Shown here in pieces: positions 9,239-18,374 of a stretch of DNA of 64,000 bases. The DNA lies in the NCBI RefSeq assembly GCF_022340925.1, contig NZ_JAJDNA010000005.1:1-64000 (forward strand), given 5' to 3'. Within the stretch, counting starts at the first letter, position 1. Each line of letters starts with the position of its first letter. The notes beneath the pieces were generated by a model. That model saw nothing but the letters and a program-made list of their open reading frames with translations, was not told where the DNA came from and ran no database searches. Source of the stretch: Thiocapsa sp. (GTDB lineage: Bacteria > Pseudomonadota > Gammaproteobacteria > Chromatiales > Chromatiaceae). The translations under genes and the position numbers were made by a program.

Positions 9239-9613
9239 GTGTCGCCCCGCTCGCGCCAGACCTTCTTCTCGCGCCTGCACCACTCCGTACTCCTATCGGA
9301 CGCCTACGTGGGGGTCCCCGGCGGCATCGGCACCGTGATCGAGGCCTCACTGGTGTGGCAGCTGCTGCAGGTGCGCCTCCTCCACGAGACGCCGCTGATC
9401 CTTGTCGGCGCCATGTGGAGCGAGCTCGTGGACTGGGCGCGGCGCAACGTGCAGCGCCCCGGCTTCGAGCTGGTGAACCCCGAGGACAAGGCGATCCCGC
9501 GCTGCGTCAAGACCGCCGACGAGGCCATTGCGATCCTTAAGGAACAGCACGCCCGCCGGCAGGGCCTGGTCGATCGGCCGCGCGACGAGGCGACGGGCAA
9601 AGATCAGACCTGA
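9239..9613 (+). pseudogene. LOG-family (lysine decarboxylase-like) protein, N-terminal half missing
   Basis: The 124-residue frame matches the C-terminal half of LOG-family Rossmann proteins, with the diagnostic P-G-G-I-G-T-V-I-E motif (usual P-G-G-x-G-T-x-x-E) and TPLILVGAMWSELVDWAR. LOG enzymes release cytokinins or related nucleobases from nucleotide 5-prime-monophosphates. The N-terminal Rossmann strand and nucleotide-binding loop are absent; the frame begins with a GTG overlapping the end of ppk2, so the front was lost in a deletion that joined the two genes. Probably non-functional. Confidence 0.7.
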
Positions 9614-9714
9614 TCCTCTGCTGTGCGAAGGCAACGATCCGCGCAATGCCGCTGCTAGGCTCCATCCCGCCGCAGGGCGCCTGACCTCGACCACATCGAG
9701 TAGGAGATCCGCAG

Positions 9715-10191
9715 ATGACGGAGCCGCTACACCCGGCCGCGACGCACCACTTGCCGTTCTTCGTCACGGCACCGGGGGAGACCGACTGGCTGTTCATCTC
9801 GATGGGCATCTTCGTGCTTCTCGCAGTGATCGGCATCTGGGTCTTCTACTTCAAGCTCCATGCCCTGCCCGAGCAGATGGCCCACCGCGGCCAGAAGATC
9901 CAGTTCGAGATCGTCGCGGTGCTGGCGCTGCTAGCGCTCTTCACCCACAACCACCTGTTCTGGGTCGCCGGCCTGCTGCTCGCCCTGATACCGCTGCCGG
10001 ACTTCACGACGCCGCTGACGTCCATCGCCAGCTCGCTCGACCGGATCGCCGCAGGCGCGGCGCCCGACGCTCCGGCGCCCCCCCGCCGCCTGAGCCGGCG
10101 TCGGCACAAGAGTCGCCTCGGCCGACCAACGATCAGCCCGAGCAACGGGGGGCCTGACCCATGTTGGAGCTGTTCCTCTGCTCGATGCTGA
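9715..10191 (+). CDS. Small two-helix membrane protein, C terminus frameshifted
   Basis: From ATG 9715 (ribosome binding site TAGGAG just upstream) the protein has hydrophobic helices at about residues 23-43 and 58-83, then a proline/alanine-rich tail. As written it runs to 10191 and overlaps the next gene by 31 bp. A run of seven C at 10078-10084 is the likely cause: in the adjacent frame the tail continues as PPPPEPASAQESPRPTND and stops at 10157, three bases before the next start at 10161. The intact product is therefore probably about 147 residues. It is paired with a HlyD-like protein and may be its membrane partner. Function unknown. Confidence 0.65.
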   Translation: MTEPLHPAATHHLPFFVTAPGETDWLFISMGIFVLLAVIGIWVFYFKLHALPEQMAHRGQKIQFEIVAVLALLALFTHNHLFWVAGLLLALIPLPDFTTPLTSIASSLDRIAAGAAPDAPAPPRRLSRRRHKSRLGRPTISPSNGGPDPCWSCSSARC

Positions 10192-11390
10192 CCATCCTGC
10201 CGGACTACCTCTATCGCCGCTTCGTCCAGGGCAAGCGGCTAGGACGCGAGATCAACCTGTTCACCGTCTGGTATGAGCTGCGCTGGGGGATCACCCTATG
10301 CCTGATCCTGACCGTGAGCCTGATCACGACGGTCTTCTACTTCCATCCCTCAACCAAGGCCGCCTCCTCGGTGTTCCGGACCGTCACCATCCTGCCGGAG
10401 ACCAACGGCCGCGTCACCGAGACCTTCGTCGACATCAACCAACAGGTGACGGAAGGGCAGCCCCTGTTCCGGCTCGACAGCACCCAGTAGGAGGCGGCGG
10501 TTGAGACGGCCAAGCGCAAGATCGCCGAGATCGAGGCCGCCATGGTGACGGCGAAGTCCAAGCTCGCGGAAGCGGATGCGCGTATCGTCCAGTCGCGTGG
10601 GGCGCTCCAGCAGGCCGTCGATGAGCTCGAGAGGCGGGCGGAAGTCCAGCGCCGCAGCCCGGGCTCGATCTCCGAGGCCGAAGTCGAACGGATGCAGGTG
10701 CAGGTCGAGACCGCGCAGGGCGCCGTTGACGCGGCTCTGGCGGGCCGCGAGGCCATCAAGTCAGAGATCGAGTTTCAGCTTCCGGCCGAGAAGGCCAGCG
10801 CCGAGGCAGCGCTCAAAGAGGCCGACGTTGCCCTCGGGAAGACCCTGGTGGTCGCCGGCACCAACGGGATCGTACAGCAGTTCGCGCTGCGCCCCGGCGA
10901 TATCGTCAATCCCATGCTCAGACCCGCCGGCATCCTGGTGCCGGAGCGCCCGACCACGGCCCTCCTGGCCGGCTTCGGCCAGATCGAGGCCCAGGTGATC
11001 AAGGTGGGCATGATCGGCGAGGTCGCCTGCATCGCCAAGCCCTGGCAGATCGTCCCGATGGTGGTGAGGGGCGTGCAGCCCGTCGTCGCCTCCGGCCAGG
11101 TGAAGCCGACCGACACCCTGGTGGATATCCAGCAGATGGGCCGTCCCGGCTCCATCACGGTGGTTATGGAGCCGCTCTTCCTGGGTCAGCTCGACGACCT
11201 GCCCCAGGGCGGCAACTGCATCGCCAACCTCTACACCAGCAGCCACGAGGCCCTTAAGGGCTCTGACATCGGCACGTTGCGCCGCTTTGCGCTGCACGCC
11301 ATCGACACCGTCGGTCTGGTGCACGCGTTGATCCTGCGCATCCAGGCCCTGTTGCTGCCGTTCCAGACCCTGGTCTTGGGCGGGCATTGA
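10161..11390 (+). pseudogene. HlyD-family membrane fusion protein interrupted by an amber codon
   Basis: A periplasmic adaptor of the HlyD/EmrA type, about 409 codons. ATG 10161 opens a cytosolic start and one membrane helix (WGITLCLILTVSLITTVFYF), then the first half of the lipoyl/barrel-sandwich domain (VTETFVDINQQVTEGQPLF). TAG at 10488-10490 stops translation after 109 residues (DSTQ). The same frame then continues uninterrupted with EAAVETAKRKIAEIEAAM, a long coiled-coil hairpin, the second half-motif (GTNGIVQQFALRPGD) and a C-terminal hydrophobic segment to 11390. A Tyr or Gln codon changed to TAG is the simplest explanation. Without suppression no working adaptor is made. The partner at 9715 also has a frame defect. 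Confidence 0.8.
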
Positions 11391-11922
11391 CCGGTCCCCC
11401 AGGACAATGGCGGCCGGGCCAGCGCTAAACCTAGCAACGGCGGTTGACCGCGCCGCAAGTTGTGCAAGAGATTGGATTCTCAAGCATTGAGCGTCCTGTC
11501 CCAGGCCACCCGCCGGGTGAAGGCCACTCCCGCCCCTGGTAGACGCCCCAGGCGGCGTCCAGCGGCGCTGCAACTCGTTGGAATAGGTCCATTATTCCGC
11601 CGGCGCCGTAGATCAGTCTTAAGTCCGACGGGCTATTGACGCGCCCTGGGGGCGGCCTGACCTGATTGGCCTACCCTCAGGCAACCTCCTGCAACGGGGT
11701 TGATCCATCAAGTTGGGCACGAGAATTTTCGCACTTCCGGCGCTCAGGTTGGCGGTCGTCGCGTTTCGCGCCTCGTTGAGGGCGCTGAGCAGCCGAGCTT
11801 TTTGAAATCTTGAATAACAGCTCGGCTCTTGCGCTTCGCGCAAGTATATTGCCAACTGCCGATGCCGTGACGTCCCCGGATCCAGCCCCTGATGATCGAC
11901 CCATCAATGGGCATATGCGTAC
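11391..11922. other. Intergenic region, nothing recognised
   Basis: About 530 bp between the HlyD and DUF900 genes. Minus-strand frames (for example 11619-11855) are open but unlike any family I know. The missing 5-prime part of the following DUF900 gene would be expected here and is not visible, so the area looks rearranged. Confidence 0.4.
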
Positions 11923-12924
11923 GTGAATGCTGGCGCTGCTCGACCGTCTGAATGCCCAACGGTTGGCGCGGCTGCCGACCTTGCAGACGAATGTCGCTGT
12001 TGGGGAAGGCGCTGGCGGCTATGGCGTAATTGCGCCGAGCTCGCGCGCCACGCCGAGGCCAAGGCCATGCTCCAGGAGGAGGTCCAGCGCCGGCTCGCTG
12101 CGGCGCCGAGCAAGGAGGTCCTGCTCTATGTGCACGGCTTCAATGAGACCTTCGCCACCGCCGCCTTCACCACCGCGGAGCTGTGCCATTTCCTCGGCCG
12201 TGAGCACGTGTGCGCCTTCTTTACGTGGCCCGCCTCCACCACCGGCAACTTCCTGATCTCCTACACCGCCACCACCGAGTCCGGGGACCACGCGGTGGAG
12301 CACCTCAAGAAGACCATCCGCCTGCTCGCCACGACGCCCGGGGTGGAGGGGATGCAGATCCTGGCCCATAGCCGCGGCACGGCGTTGACCCTCAAGGCTG
12401 TGCGCGAGCTGGGGCTCGAGGCCATCGCTGCCGGCAAAGAGGCCGTCGACCTCTACAAGATCGACAACCTGGTGCTGCTCTCGCCGGACATCGACATCGA
12501 CATCGCTACCCTGCAAATCACCGGTTTTATCTCCGACCCGGACCTGGTCACGGTCTGGCCCGAGGGGAAGCTGCCGCGGGTGCTGAAGGGCCGGCTGACC
12601 GTCTATGCGTCGCCCGAGGACCGGGCGCTCCTGGTCTCGCGGATCCTGTTTCGCAGCCGGCAGCGGGTCGGCCAGCTGCGGCCCGAGGACATCCCTGAGG
12701 AGCGCCAGCGTTACATGGCGGAGTTGGGACGTTTGGACCTGATCTCTTACCAGGGCAAGCGCACGGATTTCTTCGGGCACTCCTACTTCACCAGCAACCC
12801 CCAGGTCAGCTCCGACCTCATCCAGCTGATCCGCTACGGCAGGCGGCTGGGGGAGCCGGGGCGGGAGCTGATCAGGACGGGGCCGATCACCTGGAGGTTT
12901 CCGATCGACGGCGGCAGCCGGTGA
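11923..12924 (+). CDS. Alpha/beta hydrolase of the DUF900 family, probably 5-prime truncated
   Basis: The recognisable protein starts near residue 40 (LARHAEAKAMLQEEVQRRL) and continues with YVHGFNETFATAAF, the nucleophile elbow A-H-S-R-G-T, an Asp-rich strand (LVLLSPDIDIDIA) and a C-terminal His region (FFGHSYFTSNP), the layout of PF05990 serine hydrolases. The first 40 residues from the GTG at 11923 are arginine- and alanine-rich with no family likeness, and the usual N-terminal extension with signal is missing. The true gene has probably lost its start; translation could begin at ATG 12067 and still include the hydrolase core. Substrate unknown. A second copy survives as a fragment at 8053. 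Confidence 0.7.
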   Translation: MNAGAARPSECPTVGAAADLADECRCWGRRWRLWRNCAELARHAEAKAMLQEEVQRRLAAAPSKEVLLYVHGFNETFATAAFTTAELCHFLGREHVCAFFTWPASTTGNFLISYTATTESGDHAVEHLKKTIRLLATTPGVEGMQILAHSRGTALTLKAVRELGLEAIAAGKEAVDLYKIDNLVLLSPDIDIDIATLQITGFISDPDLVTVWPEGKLPRVLKGRLTVYASPEDRALLVSRILFRSRQRVGQLRPEDIPEERQRYMAELGRLDLISYQGKRTDFFGHSYFTSNPQVSSDLIQLIRYGRRLGEPGRELIRTGPITWRFPIDGGSR

Positions 12925-13527
12925 GCAAGGTCATCCCCATTGTGTCCCGGCTGGTGGTTCAGGGGCTCTTGGCGGTCGGGGAGCATCCGATCCATGCAGC
13001 CGCACCGGTCGCAAGACCTCAGCCCGGGAGCGGCAGCCGCGCACAACTCGGTCGCCCGGCGCACGCGGTACGCACCTTCTCCGGCTGATCCATGACCTTC
13101 TCATCGAAGACTGCAAAACCATTAGAATCCATCCTGTATTCGCCCTGGGGTTCGATGAGGGCAGGGCGGTGTTCGTGCTGACCGGCCAAGGCTGGAAGGT
13201 TGCGGCCAAGTTGACCGGCTCGCGCTATTGGCCGGACGACGCGCTCAATCGTCCGTGAGCACACCCAGCGCCGCCCTGAAACTGGGCCGGGTCCTCCTGC
13301 GTGTTCCCGTCTCCCTGGTCCTGGGGCTCGCGCTCCTGTGGGCGGCCGCCGCGCTCCGGATCGACGGTCCCGCGGTGCAGCGATGTCAGCGGGCGATCGG
13401 TTCGGACTGGAATCAGCAGAGCCTGCCGAGGTCCACCTCCCCCCGGTGCACCGGTTCGCGATGATTCGGCTCCCCTGCTGCGGATCATCGAGCTGGCAGA
13501 CTCTCATATTGAATCGGGACCTTAACC
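12925..13527. other. Intergenic region with gene debris
   Basis: About 600 bp. A plus-strand frame ending at the TGA 13256-13258 reads FALGFDEGRAVFVLTGQGW, a C terminus without a start that looks like real protein but is unassigned. It overlaps by four bases a GTG at 13255 that opens a basic-hydrophobic segment (LGRVLLRVPVSLVLGLALLW, then a short I-D-G-P), like the N-terminal membrane anchor of some envelope proteins, which is lost after about 45 codons. Both look like remains of a former operon. Confidence 0.35.
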
Positions 13528-15339
13528 GTGAATGAAACGCAAGATCGCCACATGAAACCCGAACTAAGATACGGGGACTATCTCCAGGCGATCGGCGCCG
13601 GGCGGCGGGAGCTGAGCTTCAACGCCATTGCGCCGCCGGTGGGACGCGACGCTCAGGGGAGACCGATACCGCCCCCGCCACCCGGCCCGATCGGACTGCA
13701 GCCCGACGAGATCGCGGCGCTGCTGCGGCCCTATGTCTCCGGGCGCTTCATGGAGCAGGTCAAGGCGGTGGTGCCGCTGGCGCTCTATTTGGCGCTGTTC
13801 CAGATCCTGATCCTGCGCCAGCTCATCGCGGACTCCTGGGTCGTCACCGGCGGGCTCTTCGCCGTGATCGTCGGTCTGATGTTCTTCATGGAAGGCTTGA
13901 AGCTGGGGCTGATGCCGTTCGGCGAGCTGATCGGGCATACGCTGCCGCGCAAGTCGCCGCTGCCGCTGGTGCTCTTCATCACGCTGCTGCTCGGCATCGG
14001 CGTGACCTTCGCGGAGCCGGCGATCGGTGCCCTCAAGACTGCCGGGCAGAACATCGCACCGGAGCAGGCACCCTATCTTTGGGCATTGCTCAACCAATGG
14101 ACGCTGGCCCTGGTGCTTGTGATCGGCGCGAGCGTCGGCCTTGCCGCGGTGCTGGGCACCCTGCGCTTCCTGCACGGCTGGAGCCTGAAGCCGCTGATCT
14201 ACGCGTCGCTGGTGCCGGTGCTCGGCCTGACCCTGTACGCCTCGGCCGATCCGGAGCTGGCCACAGTTCTCGGGCTGGCCTGGGATGCCGGCGCCGTGAC
14301 CACCGGGCCGGTCACCGTGCCGCTGGTACTGGCGCTCGGCATCGGCATCGCGGCCGCCGCCGGCAGGGCCGATTCCGGTTTATCCGGCTTCGGCATCGTG
14401 ACGCTGGCCTCGCTGTTTCCGATCATCGGCGTCCTGCTCCTGACACTCTACGTCGCCGGGACCGTCACCCCCGCCGAGATCATCGCCGCCGCGGCGACGA
14501 CGGGCGCCGAGAAGGAGACGCTCACCTGGTACGAGCGCAGCCCGGGTCTGGAGGTGGTGATGGGCATCCGCGCGATCCTGCCGCTAGTGCTGTTTCTGCT
14601 GCTGATCCTGAAGCTGGTGCTGAAGGAGAATCTGCCGCGCCCGCGGGAGATGATGCTGGGAATCGGGCTGACGGTGGTCGGCATGTGTATCTTCAACCTC
14701 GGCTTGACCTATGGGCTGTCCAAGCTCGGCGGCAGCGCAGGCTCGCTGGTGCCGGCCGCCTTCATGGAGATCCCAGGAGCGGACGGCTCCCCGCTATACC
14801 GCTATGCGGTCGGCGTGACCATTGCGCTGGTCTTCGCCTGGGTACTGGGGTTCGGGGCCACCATCGCCGAGCCGGCGCTGAACGCGCTGGGGGTCACCGC
14901 GGAGCAGCTCACCAACGGCTTCTTCAAGAAGCGGACGCTGATCCTGGCCGTCTCCGCCGGGGTGGCCTGCGGCATCGCGCTGGGCGTCACCAAGCTCGTC
15001 TTGGACCTTCCCCTGGTCTGGCTCGTCGTCCCGCCCTATCTGCTCGCCGCCCTGCTGACGGCCGTCTCGTCGGAGGCCTTCGTCAACGTCGCCTGGGACA
15101 GCGCCGGCGTTACCACCGGGCCCATCACCGTGCCGCTGGTGTTGGCGATGGGACTCGGGCTCGGCAACGCAACCCAGGCCGTCGAAGGCTTCGGCATCCT
15201 GTGCCTTGCCTCCATTGGCCCGATCATCAGTGTGCTGCTGACCGGGCTCTGGGCGCGCGTGCAGGCCGGCCGCCAGGAACGGGCCGCCCGCGACCAACCG
15301 GCTATCCACCGCGAGCAAGAGGTCCAAGCAGTGTTATGA
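13528..15339 (+). CDS. DUF1538 family membrane transporter-like protein
   Basis: A 603-residue integral membrane protein with an obvious internal duplication. The first half carries TFAEPAIGALK and later WDAGAVTTGPVTVPLVLALG; the second half repeats these as TIAEPALNALG and WDSAGVTTGPITVPLVLAMG. This pair of repeats is the signature of DUF1538 (PF07556). About 14 hydrophobic helices can be seen after a 75-residue soluble N terminus with a proline run. The inverted-duplicate design suggests a transporter, but no substrate is established. GTG 13528 is used; ATG 13552 is an alternative. Its stop overlaps the next start (ATGA), so it is translationally coupled to two PII-like proteins. Confidence 0.9.
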   Translation: MNETQDRHMKPELRYGDYLQAIGAGRRELSFNAIAPPVGRDAQGRPIPPPPPGPIGLQPDEIAALLRPYVSGRFMEQVKAVVPLALYLALFQILILRQLIADSWVVTGGLFAVIVGLMFFMEGLKLGLMPFGELIGHTLPRKSPLPLVLFITLLLGIGVTFAEPAIGALKTAGQNIAPEQAPYLWALLNQWTLALVLVIGASVGLAAVLGTLRFLHGWSLKPLIYASLVPVLGLTLYASADPELATVLGLAWDAGAVTTGPVTVPLVLALGIGIAAAAGRADSGLSGFGIVTLASLFPIIGVLLLTLYVAGTVTPAEIIAAAATTGAEKETLTWYERSPGLEVVMGIRAILPLVLFLLLILKLVLKENLPRPREMMLGIGLTVVGMCIFNLGLTYGLSKLGGSAGSLVPAAFMEIPGADGSPLYRYAVGVTIALVFAWVLGFGATIAEPALNALGVTAEQLTNGFFKKRTLILAVSAGVACGIALGVTKLVLDLPLVWLVVPPYLLAALLTAVSSEAFVNVAWDSAGVTTGPITVPLVLAMGLGLGNATQAVEGFGILCLASIGPIISVLLTGLWARVQAGRQERAARDQPAIHREQEVQAVL

Positions 15340-15710
15340 AAGACGCCAAGATCACCTATCTGACCGACGTGGCGCTGATCACCTGCGTCGTCACCGTTGG
15401 GCGCGGCGATGCGGTCATCAAGGCCGCCCGGAGCATGGGGGCGGCCGGTGCGCTGGTCTACCACGCCCGCGGCATCGGTCCGCGGGAACGACTCGGGCTA
15501 TTGGGCATCGCGATCGAGGCGGAGAAGGATGTCGTCAGCATCCTGGTCGCCACCGACTATCAGGACGTCGTCTTCGAGGCGGTCTATCGCGCCGCGGGGC
15601 TTGACGTGCCCGGCGCCGGCATGGTCTACATCACGCCGGTGGAGCGTATGGCCACCTATGTCCCCCGCGAGGTCCTCGCCCGGGTCCCGGACCGGGGGGA
15701 CGCGCAGTGA
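15336..15710 (+). CDS. PII-like signalling protein (first of pair)
   Basis: A 124-residue protein with the beta-alpha-beta ferredoxin-like pattern of the PII superfamily: an N-terminal strand (DVALITCVVTVGRGDAVIKA), a glycine-rich turn (MGAAGALVYHARGIGPRERL) where the T-loop would be, and a C-terminal strand (MVYITPVERMATYVPREVL). Classic PII signature residues are not obvious, so this is a divergent family member. PII proteins are trimeric sensors of ATP/ADP and 2-oxoglutarate that gate transporters and enzymes. It overlaps the DUF1538 stop by four bases and its own stop overlaps the next GTG, which points to direct control of the membrane protein (inference). Confidence 0.8.
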   Translation: MKDAKITYLTDVALITCVVTVGRGDAVIKAARSMGAAGALVYHARGIGPRERLGLLGIAIEAEKDVVSILVATDYQDVVFEAVYRAAGLDVPGAGMVYITPVERMATYVPREVLARVPDRGDAQ

Positions 15711-16090
15711 GCAAGGCGCAGGTAGACGCAGGGGTGCCGGGCCGGGCGGCTAGGCTGATCTCCTGTATCCTGCCGGACGACGGCACCGAGCGGCGGCTGC
15801 TCGCGTGGCTGCGGGACCAGGGGATCAATCGGGCAGACAGCGTCTACTGTCGCGGCCATTCGATGCTGCGGGAGGCCGTCACGCGGCGGGGCAAGCTCCC
15901 CGAGCCGAATCTGGTGCGGCTGGTCCAGATCGTCGTCGATGCGGACGAAGCGAAAGCACTCTTCGATCGCATCTACGAGCAGGCGGAGATCCATCGCCCC
16001 GGCGGCGGCGCCATGTTCATGACCCCGCTGACCTTGGCCACGCCTTTCGCGCTGCCCGAGGGGGTCGCCGCCGAGCCGAGCGAGGTCTGA
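15707..16090 (+). CDS. PII-like signalling protein (second of pair)
   Basis: A 127-residue protein starting at GTG 15707, overlapping the previous stop by four bases. It reads LISCILPDDGTERRLLAWL, then NRADSVYCRGHSM, VRLVQIVVDADEAKALFDRI and HRPGGGAMFMTPLTLATPF. The order of strands and the aromatic/basic loop after the first helix resemble PII-like domains, though it differs strongly from its neighbour. Together the two may form a heteromeric or two-input regulator of the DUF1538 protein. No other genes follow in this unit. Confidence 0.7.
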   Translation: MSKAQVDAGVPGRAARLISCILPDDGTERRLLAWLRDQGINRADSVYCRGHSMLREAVTRRGKLPEPNLVRLVQIVVDADEAKALFDRIYEQAEIHRPGGGAMFMTPLTLATPFALPEGVAAEPSEV

Positions 16091-16111
16091 GGCAATCTCT
16101 GTCAGTCGGTG

Positions 16112-16334
16112 TCAGGGATGCACGGACGATCTGCGCTTGCCGACGTTGGCATGGAAGGGCTGCAGGCGCCAGACGGGCAGCAGGTCGACCAAGAGCCCGA
16201 TGCAGCTCGAGACCGTCGGCCTCCGGCGATCTCTCGTGGGCGAGGGTTGTCTTGCCGACCCGGCGCGGACCGATGATTGCCACCGCCGCCTCCTGCGATC
16301 GAAGCGCAGCCGCAACACCCGTGCGAGCAACCAA
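16112..16334 (-). pseudogene. Remnant of an AAA_14/DUF4143 ATPase
   Basis: On the minus strand an N-terminal piece (AAVAIIGPRRVGKTTLAHE) keeps a perfect Walker A of the G-P-R-x-V/S-G-K-T-T type, then in a second frame a C-terminal DUF4143 piece (LVDLLPVWRLQPFHANVGKR) follows directly, ending at the stop 16112-16114. The middle of the roughly 400-residue protein is gone, so it is a deletion relic. Upstream on the same strand (16335-16420) a hydrophobic frame (LLTVLPVFLGYLLPAPLLAW) may be debris of another membrane gene. Confidence 0.6.
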
Positions 16335-16442
16335 GCAAGGAGTGGGGCCGGCAGCAGATAACCGAGGAACACCGGCAGTACCGTCAGCAGCACCTGGCCC
16401 GCGGTGCGCGCCGTGGTCTCCTAAGCACCCACGATATCGAGA

Positions 16443-18374
16443 TCAATCCGGCCAAGCGCGTCCGTCTCGGCGATCGAACAAGGGCGCGAACAGCGGTCGC
16501 AACAGGCGTACTCCGCTGACGCTCAAATGATTGTCGTCGTAGTAGAGCACTTGCCCGTCCCGCAAGAAGAGACAAAGGGTGTCCCGGCATAGGATCCGAT
16601 GCGGATGAAGACGGATCAGCGGCGTCTGCGCGCCGAGGCCGTCCAGGGCGGCCGTGACCCACCGATCGTCGTGCATGAGCTGCTCGAGCGGCTGACCGAC
16701 CCGTTCCGGATCCCGCCCCTCCAGCACGGCTTCGGCCAGCACCGTCGGGACATCCACGCCGGGCTCGGGCACCGGATAGACGAGCACGACCCGTTTGCCG
16801 GCCGCGACCAGGGCGTCGATGGCGGCATCCATGGCTTCGATGAGTCCCGCGTCGGGATCATCGAACGGATAGATCCGATATCGGCCCGACATCACCACGG
16901 TGTGAATGCTCGGCGTCGCGATGATTCGCTTGAGCGCGAGCTGCTGAAAGCGCTCGCAATCCTCCCGCCAGGACAAGGGCTCGCCTTGCCAACCCAGGGC
17001 CGGCGGGCAGATCGGCATCGATAGGCTTAGCACGGAGGTTCCGCGTTCGCGCGCCAGCTCGCCGAGCAGGGTTGCATAGGTCGCGGCGTGGCTGTCGCCG
17101 AAGAGTGCGATGACCGGCGGGGCGTCCGGATCTCCGTAGCGGCAGCCGGGCGTATCGGCGCGGACGCTCTCGCACTCGGGTTGACGCGGATCGCGGTCAT
17201 CCGCCGCGGCGAGGATGACCGCGAGCTCCGGAGGATAGCGGCCGAGCCAGCCGGCCGTGCGCTCGCCGTGCAAGCCGATGCCGACGAGGATGACGGCCGC
17301 GAGGGCCGCCGCGCCGAAAAGCAGGGGACGCGGCAGCACGCCGGAGCGGCCCCGGAAGGGACGCTCGATGCACCGCCAGGAGAGAATCGCCAGGATTAGG
17401 CTCGCCGATACCAGCAGCAGCGACACCCCGAGAGGTAGGTCCGGACCCATCAGGTGGCGCGCGAAGACGAAGATCGGCCAATGCCAGAGATAGAGCGAGT
17501 AGGAGATCAGGCCGATGAGGACGATCGGCTGCCAGGACAGGCCCCGTCCGATCAGCGACGGCCGCCGCTGGCCCGCGAGGATCAGCAGCGCCGCGCCGAG
17601 ACAGGGCGACAGGGCGGCGAGCCCGGGGAAGATGGTGTCCTGCGAATAGGCATGGACTGGCCAGGCGATCAGTATCAGGCCCAGGATCGAGATCACGTCG
17701 GAGAAGATCCTTCCGCGCGGCAGACGCAGGGGGGCTAAGGCCACGATCGTGCCAATCAGCAGCTCCCAGGCTCGAAGATGCGGCAGAAAGAAGGCGGCCG
17801 TCGAGGCAGGGTCGAGCCGCAGTGCGATCACGGAGGCCGCGAAGGAGAGCGCGGCGATCCCGCCGACGAGGGCGATTCGAGACCGCTGACCGCGGCGCCA
17901 GACCTGCCAGAGCAGGACCGGATACAGGATGTAGAAGATCTCTTCGACCGAGAGCGACCAGGTGTGCAGCAGGGGCTTGAGCTCGGCCTCCTGATCGAAA
18001 TAGCCGCTTTCGCGATGGAAGAAGATGCTCGAGACGAAGAGGGTCGCGGCGATCAGCGATCGGGAGAAACCGCGCGCCTCGCCGGGATAGAGGATCAGGG
18101 CGGTCGCCAGTGCACTGGCCAGCAGGACCGCGAACAAGGCCGGCAGGATGCGCCGCACGCGGCGCTCGTAGAAGCGCGCGAGCGAGAAGCGGCCCGTCCG
18201 TAGCTCATGCGCTATGATCGAGGTGATCAGGTAGCCGGAGATCACGAAGAAGACATCGACGCCGACGAAGCCGCCCCCGAAACCGGGAACCTCGGCATGA
18301 AACAGCACCACCGGCACGATGGCCAGGGCGCGCAACCCGTCGATGTCGGCGCGATAGGGGTGAGACTCGATCAT
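16443..18374 (-). CDS. Membrane O-acyltransferase with C-terminal SGNH domain (OafA/YrhL type)
   Basis: A 643-residue two-domain protein that O-acylates surface polysaccharide, peptidoglycan or lipopolysaccharide. Residues about 1-370 are the acyltransferase_3 domain with about ten membrane helices; the opening YRADIDGLRALAIVPVVLFH carries the catalytic-type His and R/D motif, and FVGVDVFFVISGYLI is the family signature. Residues about 420-640 form a periplasmic SGNH hydrolase-like domain, with the nucleophile in F-G-D-S-H-A and the D-x-x-H pair in YYDDNHLS. ATG 18374 has GGAGG about 11 bases upstream. The gene stands alone, so its polymer target is unknown. Confidence 0.93.
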   Translation of the reverse strand: MIESHPYRADIDGLRALAIVPVVLFHAEVPGFGGGFVGVDVFFVISGYLITSIIAHELRTGRFSLARFYERRVRRILPALFAVLLASALATALILYPGEARGFSRSLIAATLFVSSIFFHRESGYFDQEAELKPLLHTWSLSVEEIFYILYPVLLWQVWRRGQRSRIALVGGIAALSFAASVIALRLDPASTAAFFLPHLRAWELLIGTIVALAPLRLPRGRIFSDVISILGLILIAWPVHAYSQDTIFPGLAALSPCLGAALLILAGQRRPSLIGRGLSWQPIVLIGLISYSLYLWHWPIFVFARHLMGPDLPLGVSLLLVSASLILAILSWRCIERPFRGRSGVLPRPLLFGAAALAAVILVGIGLHGERTAGWLGRYPPELAVILAAADDRDPRQPECESVRADTPGCRYGDPDAPPVIALFGDSHAATYATLLGELARERGTSVLSLSMPICPPALGWQGEPLSWREDCERFQQLALKRIIATPSIHTVVMSGRYRIYPFDDPDAGLIEAMDAAIDALVAAGKRVVLVYPVPEPGVDVPTVLAEAVLEGRDPERVGQPLEQLMHDDRWVTAALDGLGAQTPLIRLHPHRILCRDTLCLFLRDGQVLYYDDNHLSVSGVRLLRPLFAPLFDRRDGRAWPD

